A stretch of 64,000 nucleotides of DNA from Plenodomus lindquistii (Eukaryota > Ascomycota > Dothideomycetes > Pleosporales > Leptosphaeriaceae): assembly GCA_025504975.1 (NCBI GenBank), contig JANUWI010000003.1, forward strand, positions 930,001 to 994,000, read 5' to 3'. The notes under the pieces are model-generated. The model saw only the letters and a list, made by a program, of their open reading frames with translations, was not told the origin of the DNA and did not search any database. The translations under genes were made by a program, and so were the position numbers. Shown one piece after another: positions 1-14,300 of this stretch (its first letter is position 1; each line of letters begins with the position of its first letter).

Positions 1-3000
1 AGGCTATAGAGTACTGTTTACTATCTAGATATTTTTAAAATATAATTCTAGCTACTACTCTATTTAAAGTATTAGTTTCTAGTTTTATATAATAATTAAA
101 ATTAAAGTAGTACAGAACTAGAATTACTAAAAGTAAAAACTTTAGCTTTTTAAAGCTATTTTAGTAATTTTTAGTCTATATAAATAGAGTTAAAGAACTC
201 TATAAAGCTATTATTAGCTTAGCTACTTATAAAAATTTAGAAATAAATTATTTATAAAATCTAGTAAACTCTAGAAAAAACTTAATATCTATTATAGTAG
301 TAGGTTAGACCTAGTTATAGAGTACTTCTACCTTTTCTAAATCTACTTCTATTTCTTTATTAGTTAGAATATATTCTAAATACTTAGTTTAAATAATATA
401 GAATTTACTTTTTTTAATAGCTATTTATAGTTTTACTTTTTATAGTCTCTCTAGAATAAGTTTAACGTACCTCTAGTAGCTCTAAAAGTTTTTAAAGTAA
501 ATAAAAATATTATCTAAATAGGTAATATAGAAATTATCTAAGTAAGCTATAAATATATTATTTATATACTTTTAATGAATAAAAAAGCTATTATAAAAAC
601 TAAAAAGAAGTACTATATATTTATATAATCTATAGCAGGTATAGAAAGTAGTAGATTTTTTAAACTCTAAATCTATATAGATTTTATTAAAAACTACTTA
701 AATATTTAATTTAATAAAAATTTTAGCTTTATTTAGGTAGATTAGTAAGTTATTTATTTTTAGAATTAAATAAACGTTTTTTTAGGTAAGCTAGTTAAAT
801 TTATAGTAGTTAATATAAATATAGAGTAATTTATTAGATTTATAGATATAGAGAATAAAAAAAGTAAAAAAGCTATAACTAGTCTCTATAAATCTTTTCT
901 ATAAATTCTTCTAGATATACTTTTTAATAGCTTTTAAATCTTTAGTATTTTACTTATATAGAGGGCTAAAGTTATTAGATAAAGGTTTATTTAGAATAAT
1001 TTTATAGTTATATAGTTAGTATTCTAGTAGTTTCTCTACTACTAATAAACTAAATATATTCTAATACTACTAGTAAAAGAGAGAGAGTTAGTTCTAAATT
1101 AAATAGTTATTTTTTTAAATATTCTTTTTATTATAGTTTTTAAAAATCTAGTTAATTTTATATAGACTAGTAGTAAAGAACTTATTTTTTTTTATATTAA
1201 AATAGAAAGTATTAGAGGAAATAAAAGTAACTTAGAGACTAGAAAGAGTTTTAAAAAGCTTTTAGAGTAGATCTAGTTTTTATATTTCTAAAAAGATATT
1301 CTTATATTATAGAGCTTTAAAAATTCTTTATATATAATTAATTAAAAAGTATAGGCTACTAGTTTTCTAATATAACTTCTTTTTCTATAAAGTATTTTAT
1401 TTTTTAATATTAAAAGTAATATACTTTTTTAGTATTTTTTAATAGAGTTATATTAAAATTAAAAAAGTAAAGATATAAATTTTAGAGTAAATAGTAGGCT
1501 ACTATAACTAGAACCTATCTATATCTAGTTGAATTTTAAATCTTTTTAACTATTATATTCTAATAATTATATTCTAAGCTTCTAGATTTAGTATAATAAA
1601 TAGATAGTTTAGAATTTTTTATCTATTTATAATTATATAGAGATAGATATATTCTATAACTAGTAAAGAGATTTAGTTTTCTAAACCCTTTAACTATTAC
1701 TAGATAGAGTAGTTTTTAGACTTTAGTTTAAAATAAAAAAATAAAAAAAAAATAATATATAAATTTAAAAAAATATATTTTTAAATACTAGTATTAATAT
1801 ATAATAGTAGTTTTATACCTACGCCTAGGTTATATAAAATAGTAAATATAAAAAAATAGAAACTTTAAAATAGTTTTAAAAAATTAAAGTTTAATAGATT
1901 ATATTTTTAATTTAATTCTAAATAGTATAATACTTTTAGAACTATTTATTTTCTATTTAATTTTTCTCTAGGTTTAGTACTTTAGTAGTGTTATAATATT
2001 AGTTAGAGTAATTTTTAATTATAATTTCTTTTATTTATAGTAATAGACATTTATTAGTATAGTATTCTAGTTTACTATAGTTATAGTAGTTATCTAGTAC
2101 CTTTTTAAAAACTAAAGTAGCTATTATTTACTATAGAGGTACTATAGTAGATTATAGAAAAGTTTAGAGAGCTATATATAGTACTATATTTTCTAAAGTC
2201 TCTTTTTAAAAAGTATCTAAACTAGATTATACTATAGTTCTAGCTTAGAACTTAGTAGTACTATTATAAAAAAAGTTCTAATAATATATATTTTTTAGGT
2301 AGGTTTTTCTTTCTATATTAAAAATAGTAAAGTGCTCTATTATATCTAGAAAAAAGTTATTTTAAGTATATTTAACCTTTTAACTAGAGATATATAGGCT
2401 AGAAGTAATTTTTATTTATATATAGTAAATCTATTCTAGATATAGTACGCGTCCTTTTATAGTATAGCTTAAAAAATAGGCTTTAAAAGTAAAGAAAATT
2501 TTATTTTTCTCTATATATAGTTAGTTAAAAGTATTATATACTTTAGTTTATTTATTACTTATAATAAAGTATCTATTAAATATAGCTATTATAGCTTTTA
2601 TAGAGAAAAAATAGTTAGCTATATTATTAAATAGGTATTAGAGCTTAAAATACTTTTTAGCTAGACTAAAAGTACTACTCTAAACTAGTACTATATAAAT
2701 ACGTTTAGAATAGTAGTAGTTACTATTAATTTTAAATTAATCTAGTATTAAAGCCTTTTATTATCTATAAATAGAGTCCTTTCTATCTAATAGTTTAAAA
2801 ATAGAAAAAGTGCGCTCTAATAAACGTAGCTTTTTAAAAATATAAAAAAAAGCTTTAGACAGTAATCTAGTTAACTAGTAATATTAATAAATTTAAAAGT
2901 TTTTAGTAAAAAATAAAAGCAAGTCTAAAAGTAAAATTAAATAAAGTTTTTTTTTTAATAAGTTTTATTTTAGCCTATAGAGCTACTAACTTAGCGTATA

Positions 3001-3951
3001 GCTAGGCTATTATTTCTATAGTATTATTAAAAGTTATAGTTAGTAGATTTCTAGGTTCTACTAAAGTAGGTCTAGTTTCTATTTAACTCTAATTATTCTC
3101 TAATTAGCTAGTATTAGTTATTTTCTATATTTTAGATATTTAATAAGTTTATAGGCCTTCTATAAAAGCTAGTTATTTCCTTTTATTTTTTAAAAAGCAG
3201 AATTTATTATTTATTAATAGAGATAGGTACTAGCTTTACCTCTAATTCTACTAAATTATTAGTAGTCTCTAAATCTCTACTTTAGCGCTATCTAACGCGA
3301 CCTTTTTAAAAGTAATTTAAGCTAGTAATACTATAGAAATCTAAACCTATAAACTTTAGTTAACTAGAGATCTCTAAAGTCTAGTTTTAAAATTATTAAT
3401 AGATCTATTAATATTAATTAGAGCTAGAACTAGAAAAGTTTTAGAAGCTAGCTAACTAAAAAAATTAAATAATTTTTTAAATAAATTAGTAATATTATAT
3501 AGGCTATTACTAGTAAAAAAAAAGTTTTTTATAATATAATAGTTTAAAAATATAAAGTACTAAAAGGCGTTTAAATTAGCTTAAAAGTATATAGAAGTAT
3601 ACGCGAATTAAAAAGCTAAATAAATTATATTTTTATAGGCTTTATATAAAAAAATAAAAAAATTATATCTTTATAATTCTATTAAAAAAGTAAGCTATAT
3701 AGAGTAGAATTTAGTAGTAGTTCTAGGCCTTTATAGAGTTTTTTTTTTTCCTCTACTATATTAGTATATAGGTAATAGTAAAGTAGAGATTTTTATAGAA
3801 TCTAGACTAGGTATAGTATAGAGGTAGTTTAAATAGAAGTTAGTATAGTCTTCTATTTTTAATAAGCTTATATAAAAAAAAATAAAGGTAGCTTATAAAA
3901 AGGCTTTTATAGCTAAAGGTTATTATTATAATAGTATATAGCTTTATTATA
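1..3951 (-). mobile_element. Gypsy-I copy A, 5' part, RIP-degenerate
   Basis: Ty3/Gypsy LTR retrotransposon on the reverse strand, running off the left edge. Its 5' LTR is at 3535-3951, gag lies in about 2000-3500 and reverse transcriptase in about 450-760. Read in reverse, 498-530 gives a degraded YLDD box (Y-L-D-N-I-F-I-Y). The sequence matches the complete forward copy at 43714-51147 base for base apart from C/T and G/A changes, including the LTR-to-gag junction. All long frames are broken by RIP-type stops, so no protein is expected. The 3' half lies outside the window. It abuts a Pixie-like fragment at 3952 and probably inserted into it. Confidence 0.85.
3535..3951 (-). repeat. Gypsy-I LTR (5' LTR of copy A)
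   Basis: About 417 bp. It matches the LTRs at 33991-34407, 43714-44129 and 50732-51147. Canonical TG...CA ends are RIP-converted to TA...TA. Confidence 0.87.
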
Positions 3952-4393
3952 GAAGTACTTTTTAAACTTCTCTAGTATATATAAGTATTATACCTAGTTT
4001 TTTTATAATTACTATAGTATTAGATATCTAGTTAAATAAATATTTAACTACTACTACTACGCGTATATTTTAATAGATTAAATACTATAGTTAAAGTAAT
4101 AGCAGCTTATAATCTAGTACTATATTTAAAAATACTTTATAACTAAATTTTTCTATACTTTTTTTTATTTCCTTTATTAATTACTTTTTAACTTTATAAA
4201 TATAGGTTTAAAAAAAATATTTTAGTATAGTATTAGTTTAGCTTTTTTAATAAACTATAAAAAGCTAGTTTATATAGTAATAGATAACTAAATAAAAACT
4301 TATATATAAACTTTACTAAAATTTAAATTTATAAATATTATCTAAAGTTTTAGATTACTATAAATTTACTAGTAAAAAAAGTTAAAGTAGAGT
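3952..4393 (-). pseudogene. Pixie-like Fot1 transposon, C-terminal fragment
   Basis: This 440 bp piece aligns colinearly with about 55338-55780, the C-terminal coding end of the Pixie-like element at 55194-57040, and with 30530-30985. It is more heavily RIP-mutated than the 55 kb copy. Gypsy-I bounds it on the left and Gypsy-II on the right, so neither terminal repeat is present. Reverse-strand orientation is inferred from the 55 kb copy, where a degraded zinc knuckle is readable. Confidence 0.75.
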
Positions 4394-7300
4394 TATAATA
4401 GGCAGAGCCTAGTCTAGAGCTTTAGTAGTAAAGTTTTAAAGCTACGCTAAAAGTAGCTAGAGTATTTTATATAAACTTTTATAAAATTCTCTTTTTCTAT
4501 ATAAAACTATAAAGTAGTTAATTTATTTTAATTTATTTAGTATTTACTTTTTAAAATCTACCTACTTTATTTAAATTAACTTACTTTTAACTAACCTATT
4601 ACTCTATTAGTTTTCTAGATAGAAAAAAATAAACTACTTCTACTCTAGACTTTTTAATATTAGTTTATAACTAGCTAGTAGTTTAATAATAAATAAAAAG
4701 GTATTTAGTACTAAACGCCTAGGCCGCGTAGCCTATTAAAAAGTAATAGTAAATAGATATTTAGTACTAGGCGCTATAGATAAAGTATATATTTATTTTT
4801 AAAAAAAAATTTAGTAGAAAAAGTATTTAGTACTAGCTACTACTATATTTACTACTATTATATATAGATAATAAATAGGCCTAATAGTATAATAGCTCTA
4901 GCGTTTTACGCTAATAGTATAAAAGCTATAAATAAAATAGATAAAAAAATTAAAGCAGTATTAGTAAAAAAGATATATAAAAAAAGGCTAATAAAAAATA
5001 AATTTTTTACTAAAATAGAACTAATTAAGCAGTTTATTAAAAATAAAGTTTAATAAAAAATACTATAAATAAAACCTAGCTCTACTATTTATTAAAAAAT
5101 AAAAACTCTATAGTAAATTTTTATTAATAATATAAACTATAAGCTAGAAGCTTTTATAACTATAATTTCTAGTTAATTACTAATAGTTTAAATAAGTTTT
5201 TTTAATAAAAAACCCTCTAAATACTATAATAACTCCTGTACTTTAGTAATAATTTTTATTTTTTTTTAAAAATACTAGTTTAATATACTAGAAAATCTCT
5301 AATCTAGCTATATTTAGCGGCGACTATAAAAACTATAAACGCTAGAAAATATAAATATAGTATAAAATCTAGGTAGATTATACTAAAGTAGAAAAAAATA
5401 TTTTAAAATATATATTTAACTGCTTAAAAAATAATATAGCTTTTATTAGTATTTTTTAGATAAAATATAGAAACTAGTTTTATAAACGCTTTTAGAAGTT
5501 TCTAAACTAGTAGTTCTCTAATAAAACACTAGATAAAAAGGCTAGAAATAAGCTTTTTACTTTTAAATAGAAAAAATAGACTTTTTAGAAATTTAATATA
5601 GAGTTTATACGCCTAGTATTTAATATAGATAAAAAAAATAATTATTAATTTCTAAAAAGCTTCTATATAAACGCTATTAACGCGGACTTAGCTAATTAAA
5701 TAGTATTAGTAGAAGTACTCTAGAAGTAAATAGTATAGTAATTAATAAAAAAAGTAAAGTATATTAAAAAAAACCTCTACTATAGTAAGCTCTATACCCG
5801 CTTTTACTATAGTAACTATTAAAAATACTAAAAAAATCTAATAAATATTAACTTTTTTACTACTAGTTATAGCACTTACTTTTCTAGAGCTAAAGAAGTT
5901 TAATAAATTACTTTAAAAAAATAAAGAAAGTATTATAAAAATAATCTATATTTATACTATAAAAAGGCTAGCTATATATAATATATTTATAAACTTACTT
6001 TAGCTAAGCATTTTATCTATATATTTCTAGTAAATATTTTAAAAAAAAAGTTAAAAAAAACTAATAGCTTTAGTAAATTAGAAAACTAGAATTTTCTAAA
6101 ATAAATCTTTTTTAAAAAGGAAATAGTAGGTTTAAATTATAATAGTTTAAAACTTTTTAGTAAAAATAGCTAGATAGTAATCTAATTATAGTATAAACTC
6201 TAATTAATAAAGTTATTTTATATAAGCTATACTAGATACTAGGTGCCTAACTTTTACTTTTATAAATAAAAATTTTATTTAAAAAAACTATTTAGAGTAA
6301 ATAGAGGTCCCCTGCTACCTAGTTATAAAAATAAATAAAGAAAAAATATTAGTATTAATAACTACTAGATATTTAATAGACTTAAAAAACTATAAAAAAA
6401 AATATAGACTTATATACTAAAAATAGATTAAAAGTATAATTTAATTTTAGGCTGCTTATAAATAGAGAATAACTAAGTTTCTATTACTTTATAAAAGAAA
6501 TTATTTTTTATAGAATTAACTAGTATTTATATTTAGAGTAGAAAAAGTAAAGCTTTAGCTTTAGATATTATAAAAATTAATAGTAGAACCTACTAGGCGT
6601 AGTACTAGAGGTTTAAAAAAAAATAGTAAACTCTAGTTATTTATAGTTTTAATAGTAGATATTTAGAAAGCTTTAGTAAAAAAAGTAGAACTAGTAAATA
6701 TATAAATACTTTTTCTAAACTACTTTAAAAATTTATATAATATATTTTTTAAAAAAAAAGTAGATAAATTAGTACTATACTATAAAGTAGCTGTAAATTA
6801 TACTATATTTTTTATTAAAGTAGAAAAAAAAAGCTAGAAGTTCTATAGAGACTTTTTTATAGTATATTATAAAAAAAGTTACTAGTTCTATATAAAAAGC
6901 TTACTTTACTACTAGACTATAGATTTATCTGTATTAGCTACTTAAATACTTTAGCTTTTATATTATTTATAAAAAAGTCTAAAAAAAAACTAAAGTTCTG
7001 CGTAGACTATAAAGTTTTTAATACTATTTTAAAGAAAAATTACTATCTATTTCTACTAATTTAGAAAACTTTATTATAGATAGAATAAGCTAAGTAGTTT
7101 ACTAAGCTAGATATAGTTTTAACTTTCTATAAAATCTAAATTACTAAAAAAAATAAGTAGAAAATAGTGTTTAAAATCTAGTTTAGGCTTTATAAATAGA
7201 TAGTCTACCTATTTAGCCTAGCTAATACTCTAAATACTTTCTAGAAATATATTAATTAGATATTTTATAAATACCTAGATATTAATACCTCTATTTATAT

Positions 7301-10150
7301 AAATAATATACTTATTTATACTAGTAGAGATTAAATAGAGTATAAACTAAAAGTAAAAGCTATAGTAAAAAAGTTTAAAAAAGTAAGCTTATAGCTAGAT
7401 ATTAAAAAGTCTAAATTTAGTATTAAAAAAATATACTATTTTAAATTTATAGTAGAAGTAAAGCGTAGAATTAGTATAAACCTAGAGAAAATTTAAACTA
7501 TTATAAAATAGAAACCTTTCTAATCTACTAAAAAAGTATAAAGCTTTCTAGAGTTTATAAACTTCTACTAAAATTTTATCTAGAACTACTCTATAATTAC
7601 TATACTACTAATAAAACTAACTAGTAAAAATATTCTATTTTTCTAAAAAAAAAAGTAGTAAAAAGCTTTTTTTAAATTTAAAAAAGCTTTTACTATAGAG
7701 TTTACTCTAGTTTATTTTAATCTAGACCTAGAAATATTTTTTAAAACTAATACCTCTAGTTAGGTATTAGAACAGATTTTTATATAGTAGAGAAAAAATA
7801 AGTAGTTTTATATTATAGCTTATTTTTTAGCTAAATAAACTCTAGTAGAGTATAACTATAATATCTATAATAAAAAACTTCTAGCTATAATAAAGTATTT
7901 TAAATAGTAAAGTAAAAAGTTATATATAGTAAAGTCTTTTATTATATATACTAACTATAAAAACCTAGAGTATTTTATAACTATATAATTACTCTAGAAG
8001 TAGTATATCTACTAGTCTAGACTATTTAGTACTTTTAATTTTATATTTTTTTACTACTTAAAAAGTTTAAATTAAAAAGCTAATACTTTTTTTAGAAAGA
8101 AAAAGAATATTTTATAGTATACTAAAGATAATAGGCTAGTAGCCTATAACTTCTAGTTACTTAGACTAGTAGAAACTTCTAGTTATAGAGAGAAAAAAGC
8201 TATTAAAAGTCTAGAAGTTTAAGTAATACTAGCTAAAATCTCTAGAAAAAAAAAGTAATAGTATTTACGCTAGCAGAACTACTTCTACTAGAGAACCTAT
8301 AGAAAAAAGTACTTATAAGTAATAATACTTACTAAGTAGCTTTTATAGTAATATAGATAGAATAGCGTAAATTCTTTTCTAAGCTCTAGTTTAAAGTATT
8401 AATATCTAAATATAAAGAATAGAAAAGTATACTATAGTTCTAAAAAAAAAAATAAGTACTAAAGTTTTTTTAGCTATAAATCTATTTAATTTCTAAAGTT
8501 TATAATAGTATAATTACTAGATATTCTAGTAAAAAAAATAGCTATAAATTACTAGCCTAAAACTTTTTTTAGCTAGGTATATTTTTAGATATTTATTACT
8601 ATATTAAAAACTATAATATTTATAGTTATACTAAACTATAGTAGAATTTAAAGTAGAGACTATTTAAGCCTCTACTAATTCTAGAAAGAATTTAGAAAAA
8701 GCTTTTTATAGACTTTATTATAGACTTTTTTAAAAGTAAAAGTTATACTAACTTTATAGTAATTACTAATTATTTAAATAAAAATATTATATTTATTCTA
8801 TTAGTAAACTTTACTATAGAATTTATAGTATAAAAGTTTATTAAATATATAGTTTTTTACTACTAGCTTCTAGATACTATAGTTATAAATAGAGGCACGC
8901 AGTTTATAAAGAACTTTTAGGCTAAAGTATATAAATTACTATAAATTAACTACTAACTCTCTATTATTTTCTACTTTAAAACTAATAGAGCTATAGAAAG
9001 AATAAATAGTACTATAAAAGTCTATTTAAAAGCTTTTATTAACTAAGTTTAGAATAACTAGGCTCTTTTTTATTCTATAGTATAGATTATAATTAAAAAA
9101 AAACTAGCTAGTTCTATTTAAATTAGTTTTTTTTTTCTCTAGTATAGGTATAAAATAGATTCTATATAGCTATTTATTTAGTTAGAAAATTTCTACTAAT
9201 ACTCTACTATACTAGCTAGAGCTAGAGCTACTATTATATAGAAGCTATAGACTATAGTAGAGTTTATATAGTTTACTATAGCTAAAGTATAGTAAACGTA
9301 GAAACTCTAAACTAACTAGTAAAAAATAAAAGCTTTAGTATTTAAAATAAAAAATAAAGTATAGTTATTATATAGAAAATAGCTATTATATAGAAAGTCT
9401 AGTAAAAAGTTAAACTAGAAAAATATAAAATTCTATATAGTAAAGTTTATAGAAAATATAGTAGCTAAATTAGATATACTACTAGAAGTCTATTTAGTAT
9501 TCTATAAAAGCTATTTATAATTAGTTTTAAATAATTTAATAGAAAAATAGCGTGTTTCTAACTAGCAACCTAATTCTATCTAGATAGATAGCTATAAAAA
9601 ATAGAAAACTAAAAATATTCTAAAAAAACGCTAAAAAGAATAAAGAAAATTATAGAGTAAAAAGTATTTAGTTTAATAAAAAGATTATAAGCGCCTAACT
9701 TAGAAACTAAAAGTAAATATAAAAAGTAGTAAATATTTAAAAAAATAAAAAAATATTTATAAAGCTTTCTAGAAAATACTATAAAAAAAAGCGCTAAAAA
9801 AAAAAGCTACTAAAAAAATACTAGAATAAAATTTAATAAAAAGCTACTATACTAGAATAATATAGAAAAAGAAGTTTATAGCTAGAAAATTATATAGACT
9901 TACTATAATTAACTAGCTAGTATTATAAAAAGTCTAGAAAAAAGTAGAAAGTTTCTAAAAAAAGCTAGAAAATAAAAAGTAATAATATAGGAAACTAAGC
10001 TAAAGTATAGAGAGTAGGCTAGAAAGAAAAAAGAAAAATATAAAAAGTAGCTAGAAATAGCCTAGAAAGTTCTAGAATAAATAGAGAAGCAGTAGAGAAT
10101 AGGTAGGTTATATAAAAAAGATAAAAAAAAAAGTAAAATAAAATTTAATT
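4394..10150 (+). mobile_element. Gypsy-II copy 1, RIP-degenerate
   Basis: Forward Ty3/Gypsy chromodomain retroelement. Its left end (TATAATAGGCAGAG, probably TGTAATAGGCAGAG before RIP) is the mirror of the right end of copy 2 at 15879, which fixes the 5' terminus. The order of domains is gag, zinc knuckle, reverse transcriptase, integrase and chromodomain. The right end is approximate: a charged tail follows the chromodomain to about 10130 and I cannot find a matching 3' LTR. Copy 2 is in inverted orientation, so the two form a large imperfect palindrome centred near 10.14 kb. Confidence 0.82.
5560..9790 (+). pseudogene. Gypsy-II gag-pol, RIP-inactivated
   Basis: Remnant polyprotein gene of a Ty3/Gypsy element (capsid, then protease, reverse transcriptase, RNase H and integrase). 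Gag frames are readable near 5560-5830 and a CX2CX4H-type zinc knuckle remnant near 5950-6000. Around 7260-7320 there is a reverse transcriptase core with a degraded YLDD box read as Y-I-N-N-I-L-I-Y. Integrase lies at 8640-9100 with a clear D-T-I-V...R-G-T-Q-F stretch near 8880-8910. A chromodomain remnant lies at about 9560-9780. In-frame stops are nearly all TAA or TAG at positions where Gln or Trp is expected, the RIP pattern. It cannot be translated; the family assignment is firm, the exact boundaries are not. Confidence 0.83.
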
Positions 10151-11325
10151 TTAGTAGTAGAATAGCTAAATAAAGTTCTAAAGAATTTCTAGAAAAAGTT
10201 TCTAGTAACTACTATTTATCTACTACTTTTTACTCTACCTATAGAAGAATGTCTAGTAAATATTACTAGTATTATAGTAAAAGTAAAAAATAGAAGTAAA
10301 AAAATTAATTATTCTACTTTTAGAATAGAAAATACCTATTAATACTGCTAGATATAAAAGTATACTAACTATTAACTAAATAAAAACCTAGAATATTTTT
10401 TTTATAATTCTAGTTTATTTATATTATTAGAATAGACTATAGTATTTTTTTTATACTTTTTTCTAGTACTATAATAAAAACTATTAAAGCTACTTTTAGT
10501 AGTAAAGTAGTATAGAAAAAAAAGCTAAATAATAAACCTATTTTTTTTTAAATAACTACACCTAGCTAGAGTAATAATAGGCTTTTTTTTTTAATTATTT
10601 TTTTTAGGTATAGGCTTCTAGTAAGCTTTACTATAGTTAAATAACTTTTTAGTAAAGAATTTATAAATAAAAAAAAAGTTATTAAATAAAAACTAGTTAG
10701 TAGCTTTAAAAATAGTAGTAGTAGCTTTAGACTTATTATAGAAAAAACTAGAGATAATAAAAAAAATAGTTTTACTCTAGTTATAAAAAAAGTAAAGTAT
10801 AGTAAAAAAAAAAAGCTTATATAGAAACTTACTAGAGGCTTTAAAAAAAGTTTTACTATATAAAACTAACTAACTACTATAAACTAAAGAATTTTTATAG
10901 TTAAAGTTATATTTAACTCTAGCAGAACTAGCACTAGTAATAAATAGCTAGAAAAAGTTAGTAAAAATTATAAAAAATAAAGTTAGTAATAGGTTTATAT
11001 TAGATAATTTACTAAGTTTATAGCTATAAGTATTACTAGTAAAGCTAAACTAGCTATATTTAACTAGAAATTTAGTTAGAGTTTTAGAAATAACTTTATA
11101 AAAAAAATAGTAGATATAAATAATAGCTAAAATATAAATAGCTATAATTTTTTACTTTAAATACTTATAGATACTAAATTTAAAATTTTTAAAGTATTTA
11201 ATAATATAAAGGCACTACTAAAGGACTTTAGTAGAAATCTAAATAGAGGTTAGCTAGAATCTAAAAATAAAAAGTAAAAAAAAAACTTACTAGTTTATAG
11301 TAAGTATTAGAGAATAGTAAAGAGT
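10151..11325. other. Unassigned RIP-degenerate sequence between inverted Gypsy-II copies
   Basis: This stretch is AT-rich and strongly RIP-like. It does not continue Gypsy-II copy 2, whose integrase match stops abruptly near 11326, and I found no match to the other families here. It may be the tail or LTR of copy 1 plus another element. No gene is visible. Confidence 0.5.
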
Positions 11326-14300
11326 TAGTAGTTAATTTATAGTAATTTATATACTTTAGCCTAAAAGTTCTTTATAAACTGCGTGCCTTTATTTATAACT
11401 ATAGTATCTAGAAACTAGTAGTAGAAAACTATACGTTTAATAAACCTTTATACTACTAATTCTATAGTAAAGTTTACTAATAGAATAAATATAATATTTT
11501 TATTTAAATAATTAGTAATTACTATAAAGTTAGTATAACTTTTACTTTTAAAAAGGTCTATAATAAAGTTTATAAAAAGCTTTTTCTAAATTCTTTCTAG
11601 AATTAATAGAGGTTTAAGTAGTCTCTATTTTAAATTCTACTATAGTTTAGTATAACTATAAATATTATAGTTTTTAATATAGTAATAAATATCTAAAAAT
11701 ATACCTAGCTAAAAAAAGTTTTAGGCTAGTAATTTATAGCTATTTTTTTTACTAGAATATCTAGTAATTATACTATTATAAACTTTAGAAATTAAATAGA
11801 TTTATAGCTAAAAAAACTTTAGTACTTATTTTTTTCTTTAGAACTATAGTATATTTTTCTATTCTTTATACTTAGATATTAATACTTTAAACTAGAGCTT
11901 AGAAAAGAATTTACGCTATTCTATCTATATTACTATAAAAGCTACTTAGTAAGTACTATTTTTTTTAAATACTTTTTTCTATAAAATTTTTAGTAGAAAC
12001 AGCTCTACTAGTATAAGTACTATTTTTTTTTCTTAAGATTTTAACTAGTATTATCTAAACTATAGAACTTTTAATAGCCTTTTTTTTTTATAACTAGAAG
12101 TTTCTACTAGTTTAAATAACTAGAAGTTATAGGCTGCTAGCCTATTATTTTTAGTATACTATAAAGTATTCTTTTTTTTTCTAGAAAAAGTATTAGCTTT
12201 TTAGTTTATACTCTTTAGATAGTAGAAAAATATAAAGTTAAAAGTACTAAGTAGTCTAGACTAGTAGATATACTACTTCTAGAGTAATTATATAGTTATA
12301 ATATATTCTAAGTTTTTATAGTTAGTATATATTATAAAAAACTTTACTATATATAATTTTTTATTTTACTATTTAAAATATTTTATTATAGCTAGAAGTT
12401 TTTTATTATAGATATTATAGTTATACTCTACTAGAGTTTATTTAGCTAAAAAATAAGCTATAATATAAAACTACTTATTTTTTCTCTACTATATAAAAAT
12501 CTGTTCTAATACCTAACTAGAGGTATTAGTTTTAAAAAGTATTTCTAAATCTAGATTAAAATAAGCTAAAATAAACTCTATAGTAAAAGCTTTTTTTAAA
12601 TTTAAAAAAAACTTTTTATTATTTTTTTTTCTAGAAAACTAGAATATTTTTACTAGTTAGCTTTATTAGTAGTATAGTAATTATAGAGTAGTTTTAGATA
12701 AAATTCTAGTAGAAGTTTATAAACTTTAAAAAGCTCTATACTTTTTTAATAGATTAAAAAAGTTTTTATTTAGTAATAGTTTAAATTTTTTTTTAGGTTT
12801 ATACTAATTCTATATTCTATTTCTACTATAAATCTAAAATAGCGTATTTTTTTAATATTAAATTTAGATTTTTTAATATTTAGCTATAGGTTTACTTTTT
12901 TAAGCTTTTTTACTATAGCTTTTATTTTTAGTCTATACTCTATTTAATTTCTACTAGTATAAATAAGTATATTATTTATATAAATAGAAATATTAATATA
13001 TAGATATTTATAGAGCACCTAATTAATATATCTCTAGAAAGTACTTAAAGCTTTAGCTAAATTAAATAGGTAAACTATCTATTTATAAAGCCTAAACTAG
13101 ATTCTAAATACTATTTTCTATTTATTTTTTTTAGTAATCTAGATTTTATAGAAAGTTTAAACTATATTTAGTTTAGTAAACTATTTAGCTTATCTAATCT
13201 ATAATAGAGTTTTCTAAATTAGTAGAAGTAGATAGTAGTTTTTTTTTAAAATAGTATTAAAAGCTTTATAGTCTACGTAAAACTTTAGTTTTTTTCTAGA
13301 TTCTTTTATAAATAGTACTAGAGCTAAAGTATTTAAATAACTAAAGTAGATAAATTTATAGTCTAGTAGTAAAATAAACTTTTTACGTAGAATTAGTAAC
13401 TCTTTTTTTAATATACTATAAAAAGGTATTTATAGAACTTCTCGCTTTTTTTTTTCTATTTTAATAAAAAGTATAATATAATTTATAGCTGCTCTATAGT
13501 ATAGTACTAATTTATTTACTTTTTTTTTTAAAAATATATTATATAAGTTTTTAAAGTAGTTTAGAAAAAGTATCTATATATTTATTAGTTCTATTTTTTT
13601 TACTAAAGCTTTTTAAATATTTACTATTAAAACTATAAATAACTAAAGTTTACTATTTTTTTTAAACCTCTAGTACTATGCCTAGTAGGTTTTACTATTA
13701 ACCTTTATAATATCTAAAGCTAAAGCTTTCCTTTCTCTACTTTAAATATAGGTACTATTTAATTCTATAAAAAATAATTTCTTTTATAAAGTAATAGAGA
13801 CTTAGTTCTTCTCTATCTATAGGCAGCCTAAAATTAAATTATACTTTTAATCTCTTTCTAGTATATAAACCTATATTTTTTTTTCTAGATCTATTAAGTA
13901 CCTAGTAGCTATTAATACTAATGTATTTTCTCTACTTACTTTTATAACTTAGTAGAGAAAAACCTCTATTTACTCTAGATAGTTTTTTTAAATAAAGTTT
14001 TTATTTATAAAAGTAAAAATAAAGTATCTAGTATCTAGTATAGCTAATATAAAAATAACTTTATTAATTAAAATTTATACTATAATTAGGTTACTATCTA
14101 GCTACTTTTACTAAAAGGTTTTAAACTATTATAATTAAAATCTACTACTTTTTTTCTAAAAGGGATTTAGACTAGAAAATTCTAGTTTTCTAATTTACTA
14201 GCGCTATTAGTTTTTTCTAACTTTTTTTTTAAGTACCTACTAGAAACGCGTAGGTAGAGTATTTAGCTAAAGTAAATTTATAAATATATTATATATAGCT